Below are positions 46,601 to 59,275 of a DNA stretch of 64,000 nt, in pieces. The translations under genes were made by a program, and so were the position numbers. The notes below the pieces were generated by a model. The model was not told the origin of the DNA and did not search any database. It saw only the letters and a list, made by a program, of their open reading frames with translations. How positions within the stretch are numbered: the stretch's first letter is position 1; every line of letters begins with the position of its first letter. The DNA comes from Sthenelais limicola (taxonomy: Eukaryota; Annelida; Polychaeta; Phyllodocida; Sigalionidae). The stretch lies in contig OW804094.1 of NCBI GenBank assembly GCA_942159475.1, positions 19,635,067 through 19,699,066 of the forward strand, in the 5' to 3' direction.

Positions 46601-48279
46601 ACTTAGATTTTGATCACAATTCCGAGCAAGGTACTCCTAAATCCCAGAGCAATACATCTAGAAGGAGCAGACAAAGGAAACCCAAACCCAAGAAAAAATC
46701 TGGGAACACTGATGCAAGAAGCGCCTGGGATCTAGCAAGTTCTTCCGAAACATTAGACAACAAGTTTGATCAGGATTCTGAGCAAGGTACTCCTAAAACT
46801 GATAGCAATACATATAGAAAGAGCAGACAAAGGAAACCCAAACCCAAGAAAAAATCTGGGAACACTGATACAAGAGAGAAAAGCAAATCTCACGATGACC
46901 TGTCGCTGTCAAAATACTTAGCTGAACCACGGGAAATAACTGCTTCTTCTGCTTATAGTCAGATTGAGATGAGAGGGGAGCTTTCTGGAACAGTCACTAA
47001 AATTCAAGGAAAAGCTGGTTCTATTCTGTCTGAAAAACTACTCCCAGACCCCTATGACAAGGATAATGACATAACATTCACATTTAAGCAAGTCATTGGT
47101 GATAAGCTCGAGGTTTGGGATCATGTCCTTTTTCGCCTTGATTTGAACCTTATTGAACAAGCTGCAGTTAAATTTATCAAGAAAGATCACAAAAAATCGG
47201 CCACATCAAAGGCCCATGCATTCCCCTGGGACATGTATCCTAATGATTGCCATTTAGGAACAAGGATTTCCACACAGGAGATCAGCAATATGCCATCAAG
47301 AAGCATTTGTTACAAACCTCTAAGATGTGGCCACCCATGCCAAAGACTATTCAGTCAACCATGTGGTACACTTCCCGCAGACTGCCCAGCTTGTATCAAG
47401 TCCACCAGAAGACAGAAGAAAGAACAGCAAATTGAAAAAGAAGAAAGCAGAACAAAGCTTCTGCAGACTATTGAGACTCAGCTTGATATAATGGAGAGTG
47501 GAAACCTATCGGAAAAGGTCCAGTTTATTGAAATCACAGACCGAGATGAAGTCAGTAAGCTGACCAACTCAGTGGAGAGATTTCTTGGCCCTAAAGTACT
47601 GTGTACCTCTATGAACAGGGTGGAGAACCCAATGTTGAGGTGGCAGTGGTTGAAGGCCAGAATGGAGATGAATGAACCCCTAAATATCCAGACCCGTCTT
47701 TTGGATGTTGAAGAACCAACTGCAATGAGCATCTTACGCTTTGGTTTTAGAGTGGGATTCAGACACTCTGGACCCCGACCAACTGGCTTAACTGAAAAGA
47801 TGTTACTTCAGTGTGAGGTACTGACAGGCAGGCCATATACTGTGACAGAGGAGCAGCTCATTTTGTCTCAAGAGCAACTCAAGGAGCAACACTATGACTC
47901 ACTGTATTTCAGTAAGAAGATCATACAAAAGCCAGGTGAGCTCTATGTAGTTGGACGACTAGGCGTGTATAACCCAGACTTAATCTTGGTCACCCATGTG
48001 TTTGACTACAGAATGAGGAGTGAAGGGAAGCTGGGTGATACTGAAAAGAAGAGAGGACATTTCCCCCCCAGGCCTTCCCATTATACACCTTTCCCCATCA
48101 GACCTGTCCACCCACTAGCCCCCAGATCTTTGACCCCTAGACCATCCTGCCCTGAACTTTTACCCCCCGGATCCTTCACCCCTGGACACTACCGCCCTAG
48201 ACTTTTAAGCCCTAGATCTTTCACCTCTAGGACTTTCCGTCCTAGGACTCAACCCCCCTGGACTTTTCCCCATCATTAA
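43687..48279 (+). CDS. Basic-repeat / cold-shock-like / NFX1-finger / PARP-like protein
   Basis: Exon 43687-43831 (good ATG context, CCCCAG|GTAGGT donor, phase 1) joins exon 46181-48279 (acceptor TTTTAACAG) in frame, giving 747 residues. Order: four imperfect basic repeats (about 70-285) with GTLDKDFDQNSEP and SRRSRQRKPKPKKKS cores; a cold-shock-like segment (about 315-385; GTVTKIQGKAGSIL ... FTFKQVIG); an NFX1-type cysteine/histidine cluster (about 425-450; CGHPC ... QPCG ... ADCPAC); a charged coiled coil; then a PARP-like fold (about 510-660) with YDSLYF and LGVYNPDLILVTHVF. The expected catalytic histidine position reads LDVE instead of FHGT, and the segment with the second catalytic residue (Tyr) is absent, so ADP-ribosyl transfer is unlikely. 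The tail is a proline-rich degenerate repeat. RNA or nucleic-acid binding and an immune role are inferences. Confidence 0.72.
44157..44264 (+). other. Possible 108-nt cassette exon of the PARP-like gene
   Basis: Between CTGCAG and AAAA|GTAAGT lies a 108-base open segment that starts and ends in phase 1, exactly as needed between the two coding exons. Included, it would add 36 residues with the cluster CLRCSNGHCC. Its inverted partner at 19940-20044 keeps the same frame with one codon deleted. The acceptor is weak; expression is unproven. Confidence 0.4.
44157..44778. repeat. Long inverted repeat, right arm
   Basis: Inverse copy of 19441-20044, 24 kb away, inside the intron of the PARP-like gene. 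The minisatellite (about 44315-44560, ACGACCAACTTTTTTT units) has a different repeat count from the left arm. Confidence 0.85.
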
Positions 48280-51200
48280 TGTGGTATTGCAGTATCACTT
48301 ACAGTAGCATTAGTATTGGTATCATCACAGGAAATGCCCTCTCTATCCTTGCTCCCTGTCACCTTTTCCATCCCTACTCCATCCCTCCTTCCCTCTCCCT
48401 CACTCCCTCGCTCTTGTAGATTAATTAAAGAATTAAAACCTTCATATACTAAAATATAAATATTATTATGCTCTATCCCAGGGCCTATTACTCCTCTCTC
48501 CCCCACCCACCCCAGTCACGTAGACCGTAGCACATAGAGACATACTGAGAATGAAAGAGCAGAAACATTGAGAGATAAAGTTAAAGTGAAACATACCAAA
48601 GTAAATAGAAACAACTGGGAGACTGAGAAATTGAGGGACTGATAAGAAATGAATTGTAATACTCTGGCTGTTCACCGTACTTCATGTTGGGCACCACTGC
48701 CTGCGACTATGAGTGGACTTTAGCTCGGATATTGCCTTCCCTCAGGCCAAAATGAACAAAAGGATGACAATATAAAATCAATAACCAAGACTTGACACTA
48801 ACTAAGTTTGTATTATTATATACACTACATTGTGATTTTGTTTAGAGGATGATATAGAGTTGGTAGTTATAGAGTCTGATCATTCATTGACTCGCTAAGA
48901 AGAGCCTGGGGGTTTTGTATGATTTCTTAAAAAATCCAAATGCTAAGTAGCAGGATATGTGTTATACTTATGATACTAGAAGATTTATTTCTACACAGGC
49001 AATGTTGGATAAAATCCATGCTTGATAAAAAAAAATGTCAACGAACTGTTTATAATGTATTGGCCTTTGATTAAATAAAAAAGATTATGTCATTATGTAA
49101 TGTTATGTAATGCGGTGATCCCCCTAGCAGACAATGGACAAAGCAGCAGGGCAGGGCCGCTTTGTTTAAAAAAGTGCAGATATCGCATCAAGATCCGACA
49201 GACAACTTAGAAAGTTTGGTGCACTTTTTACTTTTAATTTCCAACGTTTTTGGCTATGGTGCCCTTCGTCAAAGGAAAAGATTATATATTATAAACATTA
49301 TGGTAGGATTTTTGGTCAGTTGTTCATAAACTAACTTTCAGTTGCAAGACATAGGCTTGCCCCCTTAGACCCTACTGCTGCGTTATACTGAAACTTTGTA
49401 TTGAACATTGAGTGAATATAATTCACTTGAAACTGTACTGCTATTGGTCACACATTTGTCCTTTGCACCTCAATAGTGATGATACTGGATGTACCAGAAA
49501 TGTTTTTAATAGCAGATCAATCAGGTGCTAATGGTATGAACAAATATTTTGACTTTAGCTGCCATGGCAAGATGTTAAGATGAGCTTTGACAAATAAAAT
49601 TGAACACATAACAATCTATAAAATGCATTTAGTTAATGTGTTTATTGTTTACCATTTAAGTAATCTCAGCTGCCACTAAAAGCATCATCTGGAAGGCCTG
49701 TCGAGTAATACGAACCTTTAGTAATCATATATTTCAAAACATACTGGTCTGTGGCTGTTTACCTCAAATTTAAGCCATGTGTTAAAATCCCCTGTCAATA
49801 AGGCCTGTAAGTTTCATGGCTACCGTTCACCTGCTTTTGTTTTTTTAATCTTGTTTTGTATCACTTCTGGAATAGGAAGTGAATTCTGCCCGTAGACTTT
49901 GCATTAGTGAAATAAATATCTTCTTCCTCCATCGCCCCAGCAATTTCCTGAAGTTTCTGGTCACCATTATATGGAATAATTTGACCATAGATATGGCTAT
50001 TCAGTGGTCAGAACTTACAATCAATCTTGGTAAAATCTAAAAACTTTTCATCCCAATGCAATTTCAATGCATGCGACATCACTTCCAGTCCCAGAAGTGG
50101 CCGCAAGTGCATTACAAACCGACTGGTGGCCATTTTGAACTTACATGCTCCATCGTAAAGTTTCGATTTTGATTGATTGAAGGTTTATTTGAAGGTTTAT
50201 TTTGCGACATAACATCAATTCAATGCTTTTCGCAGTCATCACAATATGACACTAATCTTTTAAGAAAGGAAAATGGAATAGCAAAGGTATGAGATATATG
50301 TATGATATATGGTATGAGATATATGAAATCTAATCGGACAAAGACAGAATAAACAATCATAATCCATAGAAGTTAAGAATTAGTGTTATGTCATAATTAA
50401 CAATGCAATAACCTGAAGGAGTCGGGTAAAAGAGCTATATCAAAGCATGGAAAATGATTAAGATTTCTTTTTACCTACAATAATGTTTTCACATCAAACT
50501 GTGAGTGAATTAGTAAGTATTGTTTTTTTCTTTTCTTTCCTTTAGAAATTATGGATACAAATCAAATATTGGTATAGTATGGTCATCGGGGAATTTTTTT
50601 TTTTTTTTTTAAACTTCAACTGTTTATTCATCTTGGCAACACATCCTCTCTCTTTGACCGGGTAACATCTAGATTTTACAGCCCACTATTTCTGCTCATC
50701 TGGGTTGAGAATATAAGACTTTTGCATTTCACTCCAGGAAATCAGAATATGAAAATACATGTTTGTGATCTAATATTACACTAAGACAAGTAACTTACTG
50801 AGAGTACACAAATGGTATGGAACAAGGAATCAAGGTTTTCATGTGACAATAGAACAATGATACACTGAGGTAGTAAGTGCAACATTCAAGCTGTGAAAAA
50901 CATGGGCGACATGCTACCATCATGAATTATTAATAAAATAATATTAGGTGTTTATGAGATGATGGCTCACCTAAATTTACTTACTTTCCCCACACCAATA
51001 ACTACAATCTTAATTTTTGAACATAATAATATTTAGAGATACATCGACTTTTCAAAGACTTCTACTTTTTTTCACTAGTGATTTTATTGTTTGAGTTAAA
51101 TAAGAAATTAATTCTCAATCACAAGGTTACATTCATACCATTTTTAGCATTAGTTTATTCCAGGATTTAGACACAAGTTGTTATCAGTTATAGTCAAGAA

Positions 51201-51309
51201 TTTCGTACTTTTTGGACACTTTTAGATACAAATAAATGATATATTGAATTGAATACTGAAGATGGAATAGGTACAATACATTTTGAAGAATTAAAGTAAG
51301 CACAAGGGA
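48280..51309. other. Intergenic, repeat-bearing
   Basis: CT-rich sequence after the PARP-like stop (48330-48420), family G repeat, a poly-T run near 50594-50611. No gene seen. Confidence 0.5.
49444..49690. repeat. Dispersed repeat family G, copy 2
   Basis: About 250 bases nearly the same as 60842-61097, including AATAGTGATGATACTGGATG and AAATGCATTTAGTTAATGTG. Lies 2.0 kb upstream of channel copy B. Confidence 0.75.
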
Positions 51310-51693
51310 CAACTCCATTGGTGTCAATAGCTTGATGTTCATTTGTATCGGTTTCTCTCAGTGCCTAACCCTATGGATCCCTTCCACTCCCTGTGCCCCG
51401 CCCCCACTGTCCCAGTGTTGCACAGTTCTGGGAACAGCGCTACAAATGCAGTCTGAGTGAGGCGCACTAAATTCACTGCCAGTCTTAGTTCATTTTGCAA
51501 GTAGGAGTACTGCATACCACATAGGTTCACCCGGTACAGTAATCAAGGATCAGTAATTGCCACATCAAGGATAGAATCAATCCTAACTGTAAGCGTATAT
51601 ATTTTAATTCGTTAAGAGGTTTCTAAACCCTTACCAGAAGTCATACATTGCAGTCTTTGTTACAATTAATTATGAACTAATGAACAAGGCAAG
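51310..51693 (+). promoter_or_regulatory. Conserved upstream flank of channel copy B
   Basis: About 380 bases before the ATG match 61202-61573 before copy C, including TTCATTTTGCAAGTAGGAGT and ATACCACATAGGTTCACC. Shared promoter/5' UTR sequence is likely; no TATA box position is claimed. Confidence 0.5.
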
Positions 51694-53454
51694 ATGAAAT
51701 TGTATACTAGAGAGACGCCTCGGATAGCTCCAGAGGAAATATCTGAAAGAGAAAACATGACATCAGATAATCTACCTAATGATTGGATTGATCTCATAAG
51801 GAATGATTCCTTTGAGGAAGTAGGAGACATGCTTCTGCACGCAGATGCAGAGTTAAAGAACAATCTATTGACTGGAATTATCCAAAAGACAGATTCATTT
51901 ACTAGCCTCAAGGCCTGGTATTTACCAAGAAGTACTCTTTCATTAACTATTGCCTACACTTCCTTTAGAGTAATGAAAGAACTATTAGATGAAGACATAA
52001 ACCTCTTCACCCCTGAACACAAACTTGGATTGATCCATTATCTTCTCTACTGTGCTTATTTCACTGAAACCGAAAATGAAGGAAAATTTAGTGAATTTTA
52101 TCTCAAACTCAAAGATATCATCCCAGAGGAAACTTTTAAAATGTTGCTTCTTGCTGAGGACAAAGATGGACTGAATGCTTTAGAGCTTTCAGCTAAATTA
52201 GGTCTATTTGACTTTTTTGAAATCATCATTAACACCAAAGATGTATATGTAGTTCATGAGAATTCTTCATTTTGGATTTCTAGGAAGATGTATGATGTCA
52301 CAGATTATGAACACCCATTGGCTACAAGAAGCCATCGCTCCCCATTGGATATCCTCATGCATAATGGAGCCTTTCACACAAAGAGATTCAGTGATTTTCT
52401 TTCATCTCCCCTGATGACAGAATGGTTTAGGAAGAGATTTCATGCTGGTTACTGGCCAGTGATGTTTGGCTTTTTGACATGGATTTTACATTACATACCC
52501 ATTAATATCATGACCAGTTCATGCTTCTCAAAAACGGTTCTTTATGCGCATCTCTTTTTTGGTAATGAATCAATGAATGCCTCATATAGACACCTTGAAA
52601 TGTGTACTAATACAATCTATACCAGTGACATAGTGATCATGGTTGTTGCCTTGTTAATAGCTGTACCAATCATATTAATTACTCCCTTTGTTCTGCAGGA
52701 ATTGCGTAAAGTCTTGCATCTTAGCAAGCTCCCTTGGAAGCACAGGCAGCGCAGTATCAAAAGCCCAACTATTTTTATACTGCTGATGTGTACCACTGAA
52801 ATATGTGCATTTTCAAGGATTATTTTGCAAATATTTGCCATCTTTTTCGGACAGGTGAATGACCTCCATGTTTTCATTGCTCAACTGCTGGATTTGTATC
52901 TAGGGCTTTCTATTATATATTGCTTTCTTTATGTGCTGCAAATCAGCAGAATTGGCTACATTGTTATATACATTCAACAGATAGTTGCAGATACAACTGG
53001 ATGTCTAGTGATTATGGCTATCATACAGGTAATCTTTGCTTCATTATTTAACCATGTCATTAGTAAACATGGGGCTGAAACATCCAACTATGATTTCAAA
53101 TCTCTATCTAGAAGTATGTATGGAATTATGAAATTAATGGTTAACATGGCAAGTCTAGGAGAAGAGATAGAACCAATTGTCAAGGTGTTGCATATTCTGT
53201 ACCTTATTATTGTTCCAATTATGTTCCTGAATCTCATTATAGCTATACTTTCACAATCTGTGTCTGATATATCAAGTTTTAAAGATCATATCCTGATGTT
53301 TAATCGTAATCAGTTGTGTTCTGATATATATGCCACCTTCAGGTTAACTAGATTCATGAAATTGTATAAACGAATTTATATTTACTTTTTAAAGAAACAT
53401 TTTGTCTATAACAAGGGAAAAGTATATCTTGTGGTTGAGAGCATTAAAGGTTGA
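51694..53454 (+). CDS. TRP-like cation channel, intronless, copy B
   Basis: 586 residues in one exon, starting MKLYTRETPRIAPEE. Cytoplasmic N-terminus to about 250 with ankyrin-like helices (DGLNALELSAKLGLFDFFE) and the YDVTDYEHPL motif. Predicted membrane segments: about 252-272, 311-334, 358-385, 397-430, 434-456 and 497-520. Pore loop MYGIMKLMVNMASLGEE near 474-490; S6 continues FLNLIIAILSQSVSDIS. The extracellular S1-S2 loop has NESMNAS, with two potential N-glycosylation sequons. It is almost the same as copy C in the N-terminal half. About 390 bases upstream are also shared with copy C, so the promoter region was duplicated with the gene. An AATAAA lies near 54203, rather far downstream. 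Confidence 0.77.
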   Translation: MKLYTRETPRIAPEEISERENMTSDNLPNDWIDLIRNDSFEEVGDMLLHADAELKNNLLTGIIQKTDSFTSLKAWYLPRSTLSLTIAYTSFRVMKELLDEDINLFTPEHKLGLIHYLLYCAYFTETENEGKFSEFYLKLKDIIPEETFKMLLLAEDKDGLNALELSAKLGLFDFFEIIINTKDVYVVHENSSFWISRKMYDVTDYEHPLATRSHRSPLDILMHNGAFHTKRFSDFLSSPLMTEWFRKRFHAGYWPVMFGFLTWILHYIPINIMTSSCFSKTVLYAHLFFGNESMNASYRHLEMCTNTIYTSDIVIMVVALLIAVPIILITPFVLQELRKVLHLSKLPWKHRQRSIKSPTIFILLMCTTEICAFSRIILQIFAIFFGQVNDLHVFIAQLLDLYLGLSIIYCFLYVLQISRIGYIVIYIQQIVADTTGCLVIMAIIQVIFASLFNHVISKHGAETSNYDFKSLSRSMYGIMKLMVNMASLGEEIEPIVKVLHILYLIIVPIMFLNLIIAILSQSVSDISSFKDHILMFNRNQLCSDIYATFRLTRFMKLYKRIYIYFLKKHFVYNKGKVYLVVESIKG

Positions 53455-53590
53455 GATACAGTGAACTCTGAATCAATGCACTCTAATCCCTCCGTGACCA
53501 TATTGTGACCCCATGCACCAAACAACTATCATCAACTATTTCTGGGCCTTATTCCAAGGGGGACCATTCAGCTAATCCATATTATTATGG

Positions 53591-53695
53591 GGTCCACTAA
53601 GCTGATTTTCATGCGATTCTCAAAAGATTTAGTGCAAAAGGGTCCTCTGCAGCGCAAAATTGCATGAGAATCACCTTAGTGGACTAGGCCCTTCA
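53591..53695. mobile_element. Short foldback element
   Basis: GGTCCACTAAGCTGATTTTC at the left is inverted as GAGAATCACCTTAGTGGACT at the right, about 105 bases in all. Located 140 bases after channel copy B. Confidence 0.55.
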
Positions 53696-54772
53696 GTTCA
53701 TTATTTCTACCAAGGAAAACAAAAGTGATAAATATTTGGACATTTAGAATTTAATGCCATTAATTAAGCTGTATTCTGACATAAGGAGCGAGAGAGAGGA
53801 TAGGTATATTGAAACTTATACATAGAAAGACAGTGCAAATTATTCTCTAAACACCACTAAATGCAGTATTTAGCCTCTACAGGGAAAAGAGCACAATGGA
53901 AGAGTGTGTCAATGCGAACAAGGGAGTGTGAGGGATGATTGAGAGAAAAAGAGAGATGCTGTCTATGTCTGAATGAGAGGGAGTGAGAGCACACATGTGT
54001 GAAACAAGAGTGAATTAGACGAAGAGAAACCGTTGATGTGGACGAGAATTCACCATTGATTCATGGAATTAATCCAACAACTATCTATGCTAGGTTTCAC
54101 TCTTTTTACTTTAAATAATGATTTTTATGTAATAAGTAATAACATGAATGAGACTGTAACTTCTATGAACAGGTCTTTCAGTTAGACCTCAACGAAGCGA
54201 TTAATAAAGTGACAGATGTAATCCAGTTCTACACATTGCATCTAGTTATTAAGCCGATTCCCAGGTTATTTGATCTAAAATATCACATTCATTTCTATCC
54301 TCTACTCTGATGGATCTGATAGGTAATAGACAAAAAACAAAACGATAGTACAGTACGATTATTAAGGCAGTTTTTAGACAAATAATCTAAGGCAAATACT
54401 CTTGTTTATTTTCAACATTGATTCAGTATGTCACATATTCATTTTCAATAATTTGCTAACTTCATAATTATCAATATCATGTTTCCCTTGATCCGTGTTA
54501 TAAGAATTATTACACTTTCCACTATCTTGTTAGGTGTTGAAGTGTGAATTTAACTTGTAGTCCTTAGTATATAATGTTTCTCTTATTTTGTATGATTTCT
54601 TGAATATAATTATGTTCATTTGATGTTCCTCATTCTGTTAATCCTTTGGGTTCCGTGTTCACTTCACTTCTGTCTTGCTTTCGACATCAATGAATTGTAA
54701 ATTAGCCCTTGGATTCTTAACAACAACAAAGTGCAATTCTACAAATGTACTTTGCGTTGTTTTTGCTTAATT

Positions 54773-55132
54773 TGAGATACCATCATATTTAAAAAGATGT
54801 GATCAAGTCAATTCTAATGATGGTAAACAGTAGGACATTTAATAAGTATTTCTATATTTTAAGTTTGATATTTTTATTTTTGAAGAAAAATACCAAATTT
54901 CTAATATCTCCAGGTGGACAATTGCTAAAGTAAAGTAGGTAAAGTAGCTAAATATACTCCATAGGATGACCTTAGAAATGCATGGATATATTTAGTTTAC
55001 TGTCTCAAAATTTAATACATATATTCATGCTGCAGAGAGTGTTAAGGAGCCCAAAAATGAAAACCATTCCTGCAAAGAGACCTTGTGAATAAAACACTTT
55101 AAAAATATAAATTTTGCGACTTGTGACTCATT
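54773..55132. mobile_element. MITE family 2 copy
   Basis: GAGATACCATCATATTTAAA, TGATGGTAAACAG, TATTCATGCTGCAGA and GCGACTTGTGACTCATTT in family order; the left tip is missing. Confidence 0.65.
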
Positions 55133-56825
55133 TGAACAGAGCAGAGGGTTCTACATACATACTGATGCTGAGCGATATTTTATTACCTGTCCACCAGCAG
55201 TCTACATTAGTCTATATTCTAAATTAGTTTATTTGTGAATGTATTAATTAACACTGCCTATCAACATTAATGAGTGTTGTCAGTTGAAGCTTACTCTAAA
55301 TTAAATATCCAAGACATCAACAAGGGAACAACTTGATAATGAAGGTTGCATTTTAGCATTAATAATATTGCAATATATGATATACCAAATGGAAATGTTA
55401 AATCTCTTTGAGGGGGAATGAGATGATATCGGTGTAGGAGTTGGTATCATCAATTTTTAGGAATGTACCAAGGATGGTACCTGTACCCCAGATAGCATGT
55501 CTAACCTGGTACATGTATGCTGAGGTTGTACCCAGATTGGGAAAGAGAACGGGTTTGTCTGACCAATAAGTCAGACACTCACTTGAAGGCCCATTTCCAA
55601 ACCTGAAACAATCAACATGACAGATAGATTAGAGGATATACAGAAATAAAATCATGGGGACAGCCAATTACTGCTGACTGATCTTTTTTTTTGTTTTTTT
55701 TTTGTAACATTTCTTTATTCAGGAGTGAACAGTGGCATGTGCCAACTATTAAACATTTTGCTGACTAGGGTTGAACCCTGTTTCCCGCCAGAACCTGAAT
55801 ATAATAATGTTACATATCAACAATTTGAGTGTTAATTGGGGTAACATAATCAACAGTACAATAAATGATGAGGTAATGAGATGAGATCTTGTCACATGAC
55901 TACTTTTGGCGAAGGAGTCAGCAGAGTACCCAACAAAAAGATCAAGTGAGGAACTTTATAAGAAACAAAACGAGGAAAAATATTAAATATTTATAAAAAA
56001 AAAAATGATGATGTGTATAGGTGAGAAAAAATGTATTATCAAAAAGAAAACTGTTGCATGTCTGATGAATCTATGATATGATATATATTCAAAAACTTGT
56101 GTGAAGCTTGGTTGTTTTTATTGGTTGTATAGCTTGTATATCTGTTTGACGGAGGTAAAAATATTTAAAAAAAATTATCTGCTGTGAAGTTAACTAATAT
56201 ACCTATATATTGTGGGTCACAACTACTACGATATCTTGATGTATAAACTTAAATACTTAACTTATCTAGTACTAAAGTTAACGGAAAGACTTTGTATGGG
56301 CTCCATGAGAATATCAGAAAAATTAAATTGTACTCAATAAAATTTACAAAAATAACAAAATAAATCATAACTTGTATTCAAAATAAAATATGTATGTATA
56401 TACACCACTGAAGAAGGCTGCACTTTGTACACCCTTTAAATTTCCACTACAGTCTAGGCTATATCAATATTGTTATGAGAGAATAATACTTTACCTTAAA
56501 AGTCCATAGGCAAGGCTACTGCCCACAGTCAGATTAACCTTAGTGCCCCAAATAGGCTGTTTAGCTGTCAGATCCAGGGGCTAACCTTTTTCACCACCTT
56601 GGCAAATTGTCCTTCACCAGCCACGTTCAAGAATGTCAACTCAGACTCATCTCTATGGGAAAAATACCACTGGTCTGTATCATAGGTCAGGTATGGTTCC
56701 TTCTCCACCTCTGCAACGTTTATTCCATGGCCCCTGAAAAACTCCAGAGCATTGTTTGCATGCTCCTCCAGTCCCAGGCAATGGCCGTTGTTATAAGACT
56801 ATTATTATTATGTTCACAAAGTGTA

Positions 56826-57155
56826 CAAATGTGATATATTACAGGAAAATGAGTCACAAGTCGCAAAAATATGGATTTTGAGGTATCATAATATTTGAAA
56901 AGATGAGTCAAGCAGATTCTAATGATAGTAAACATTAAGTCAAATTATATAGGCCTAATGTATTTCTATATTCTAAGTTTGATATTTCTATTTTTGAAAA
57001 AGAAGTTTGCAAAGTAGCTAAATATACACTGTGGGGTGAGCTTAGAAATGCACACATTTATTTGATACACCGTCTTGAAATTTGATACATGTATTCATGC
57101 TACAAACAGCACTAAGCATCCGAATATTCCAGGAAAGAGATTTTTTGGATTACAT
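56826..57155. mobile_element. MITE family 2 copy
   Basis: Starts ACAGGAAAATGAGTCACAAG, then the AATGATAGTAAACATTAAG and TATTCATGCTACAAAC words; right tip truncated. Confidence 0.65.
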
Positions 57156-57291
57156 ATACATATTTAAGTAGGCCTATTGTTCTCACATTTTGATGGGTGT
57201 TACATAAGAATGTATGTTCCACCAACAACACTGTTGATTAAGGCATGGCTAATCAGTGAAATTATTGCATAGCAGAAGATAAATTAGTATG

Positions 57292-57419
57292 GGATTAATT
57301 TCCCGAGATTTGGTGTCTCAGGCATTTGTTTGAAAATAAACCCCAAGGCCCGTCAGGGCCAAGGGGTTTATTAAACCGTTTATAAAAGCCGAAGACACCA
57401 AATCTCGGGAATTAATCAC
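57292..57419. mobile_element. Foldback element of about 128 bp
   Basis: GATTAATTTCCCGAGATTTG ... and its inverse at the right end, with an inner palindrome AACCCCTTGG / CCAAGGGGTT around GGCCCGTCAGGGCC. It can fold into a hairpin over nearly its full length. Confidence 0.7.
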
Positions 57420-58384
57420 TTTAATAGCCAATTTTTGGATTCAATACTACTGTTTAAACACATATTAACAAATATTAGACCCTTAAAAAAACGTTTTAGA
57501 TGTACTTACAGCATGAAGAACTGCAATAATTTAGGTCCTCCACTCGAATACATGGGTTACTATTTTACATCTTACACGGAAAGGACCAAGTCAAAACGCT
57601 GCCTTTATAACATCCAAATCAGCATGTTTTACACAATTCAAACCATCACATTCTAATATTTTACTCTGTCAAACCAATATCACATATGTACACGTAATTA
57701 TAACTTCAGAATGTTGGTAATGTCAGCCGCACTCTCCTTTCCATGAACAAACAAAGCTTCCACTTTTTGCATGCAACCAACGAAGCCTGGACACTAGCGC
57801 CCAGAAATCAGATGGTACGGCCCACACTACAAGTAGCTCACGGTAGAAATGATTTTAATATAGTCTTACCCCCCGATAGCGAAGTTTTAGTCCAGTGGCG
57901 ATTTCAGAAGCCATAGGCTACGTTTTTACATGGGAGCGAACAAGGCAGACCGGAAAAGATGTGGAGATTTTCGGCATAGCCAGGCCCAGGCTGTAATTAC
58001 TTGGATTATTCTCTATTTTGTTGCTCACCACCATTCAGCAAGCGGATCATGCTAAGTACAAGGATATTTGGAACAATATCGGTGATTTTGGACCTAGTGA
58101 TAGGGATATTTTGCAGTTTTAGAGAGCCTGTCTTGTTTTGTCTGATGTCACTGGGAGGCAGCCATTGTATCACATCATGGCTTGCACGATGTCTATCGTC
58201 GTCACGTTATGGCGAGCCCTATGCCCTAAAAACTTAAAAATGGCTAATATTTCCATCGGAAACAGTGGAGAAAAGACTTTTGGGTGACCAGGACTTTATA
58301 CACGTTCCAAACTGAACACGGAATCGATGACAAACAACTAGTTGATGAGGTAAGTGAATGAGCGACAACGCGGGAACCATTAGA

Positions 58385-58482
58385 TTTACTACATCAGAAA
58401 AATAATATTCTACATCAGAAAAATAATATTCTACATCCAAAAAATAATATTCTACATCCAAAAAATAATTTACTACATCCGC
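58385..58482. repeat. 21-bp tandem repeat
   Basis: About four and a half units of CTACATC(A/C)(G/A)AAAAATAATATT. No coding role seen. Confidence 0.85.
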
Positions 58483-59154
58483 TATCCTAAGTGACTACAT
58501 CCAGTCAAAACAGTAATTTATCACTATCCAAAACCCCAGCAGAATCCAAAGATCGGCTATTAACACACAATATATATCATATGGTCACTTTCAAAGAAGA
58601 TCATCTAGTTTGTTATCTGCAGTAGTCTTGGGAATAACTCTGTGCTACTTAAATCAATGAAATATTTAGCAAAATAAATAAATGTACCTCTTGCGGTCTC
58701 CTTACGCAGTTCACGCTTGAAAGGCATTATGGGTCAGTGTAATTACTGGCTTTGCATTTTGGTGGATCTGGGACAACTGGATGGTGTGGGCCCTGTTGTA
58801 TAAGCTAAGTTTTCTTACTTTACTTTGGTGGGAAATTCCTATGCTAAAAAGCATTGAATGTATAGGCTATACCTTCCCTGAACCATTCATTCCCAGCTGC
58901 TAATCAAGGAAAACAAGCTGCTTCAGTGCCATACAGTTTCAATTATTTTTCTCTGGGAATTTTTCTATGACTTTTCCTTACCACCAAGCAGAGGTAGGAA
59001 TTTACTACCGCATTTCCCTCCTTGAACCACTCAATATCCCCTGCCTACTTCAAACAACAGTCTTAAAGGTACATGGTAAATGAGGGGAGATGCCTTGTTC
59101 TCACACTTATGAGGCAATTGAGACAAACTGGGTCAAGGACAAATTTTTATTGGT

Positions 59155-59275
59155 AACAATGAAACTCTCAGGTCTGTGGTTCAATCCCCATCCAGTGCTG
59201 TTTGTTTTTTCCCCTGACAGGCTTACCTCTCAAGTCCATGGTTTTAATCCCAGTTTGGGAAGCTTGTTTTTCTAA
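59155..59275. repeat. tRNA-like B-box motif region, possible SINE
   Basis: GGTCTGTGGTTCAATCCCC near 59170 resembles a pol III B box; a related word (AAGTCCATGGTTTTAATCCC) follows about 60 bases on. No A box was confirmed, so the SINE call is weak. Confidence 0.25.

Noticed and set aside
58001..58237. 78-residue frame with hydrophobic segments
   Set aside because: Short, no start context, no repeat of the pattern elsewhere; probably chance.
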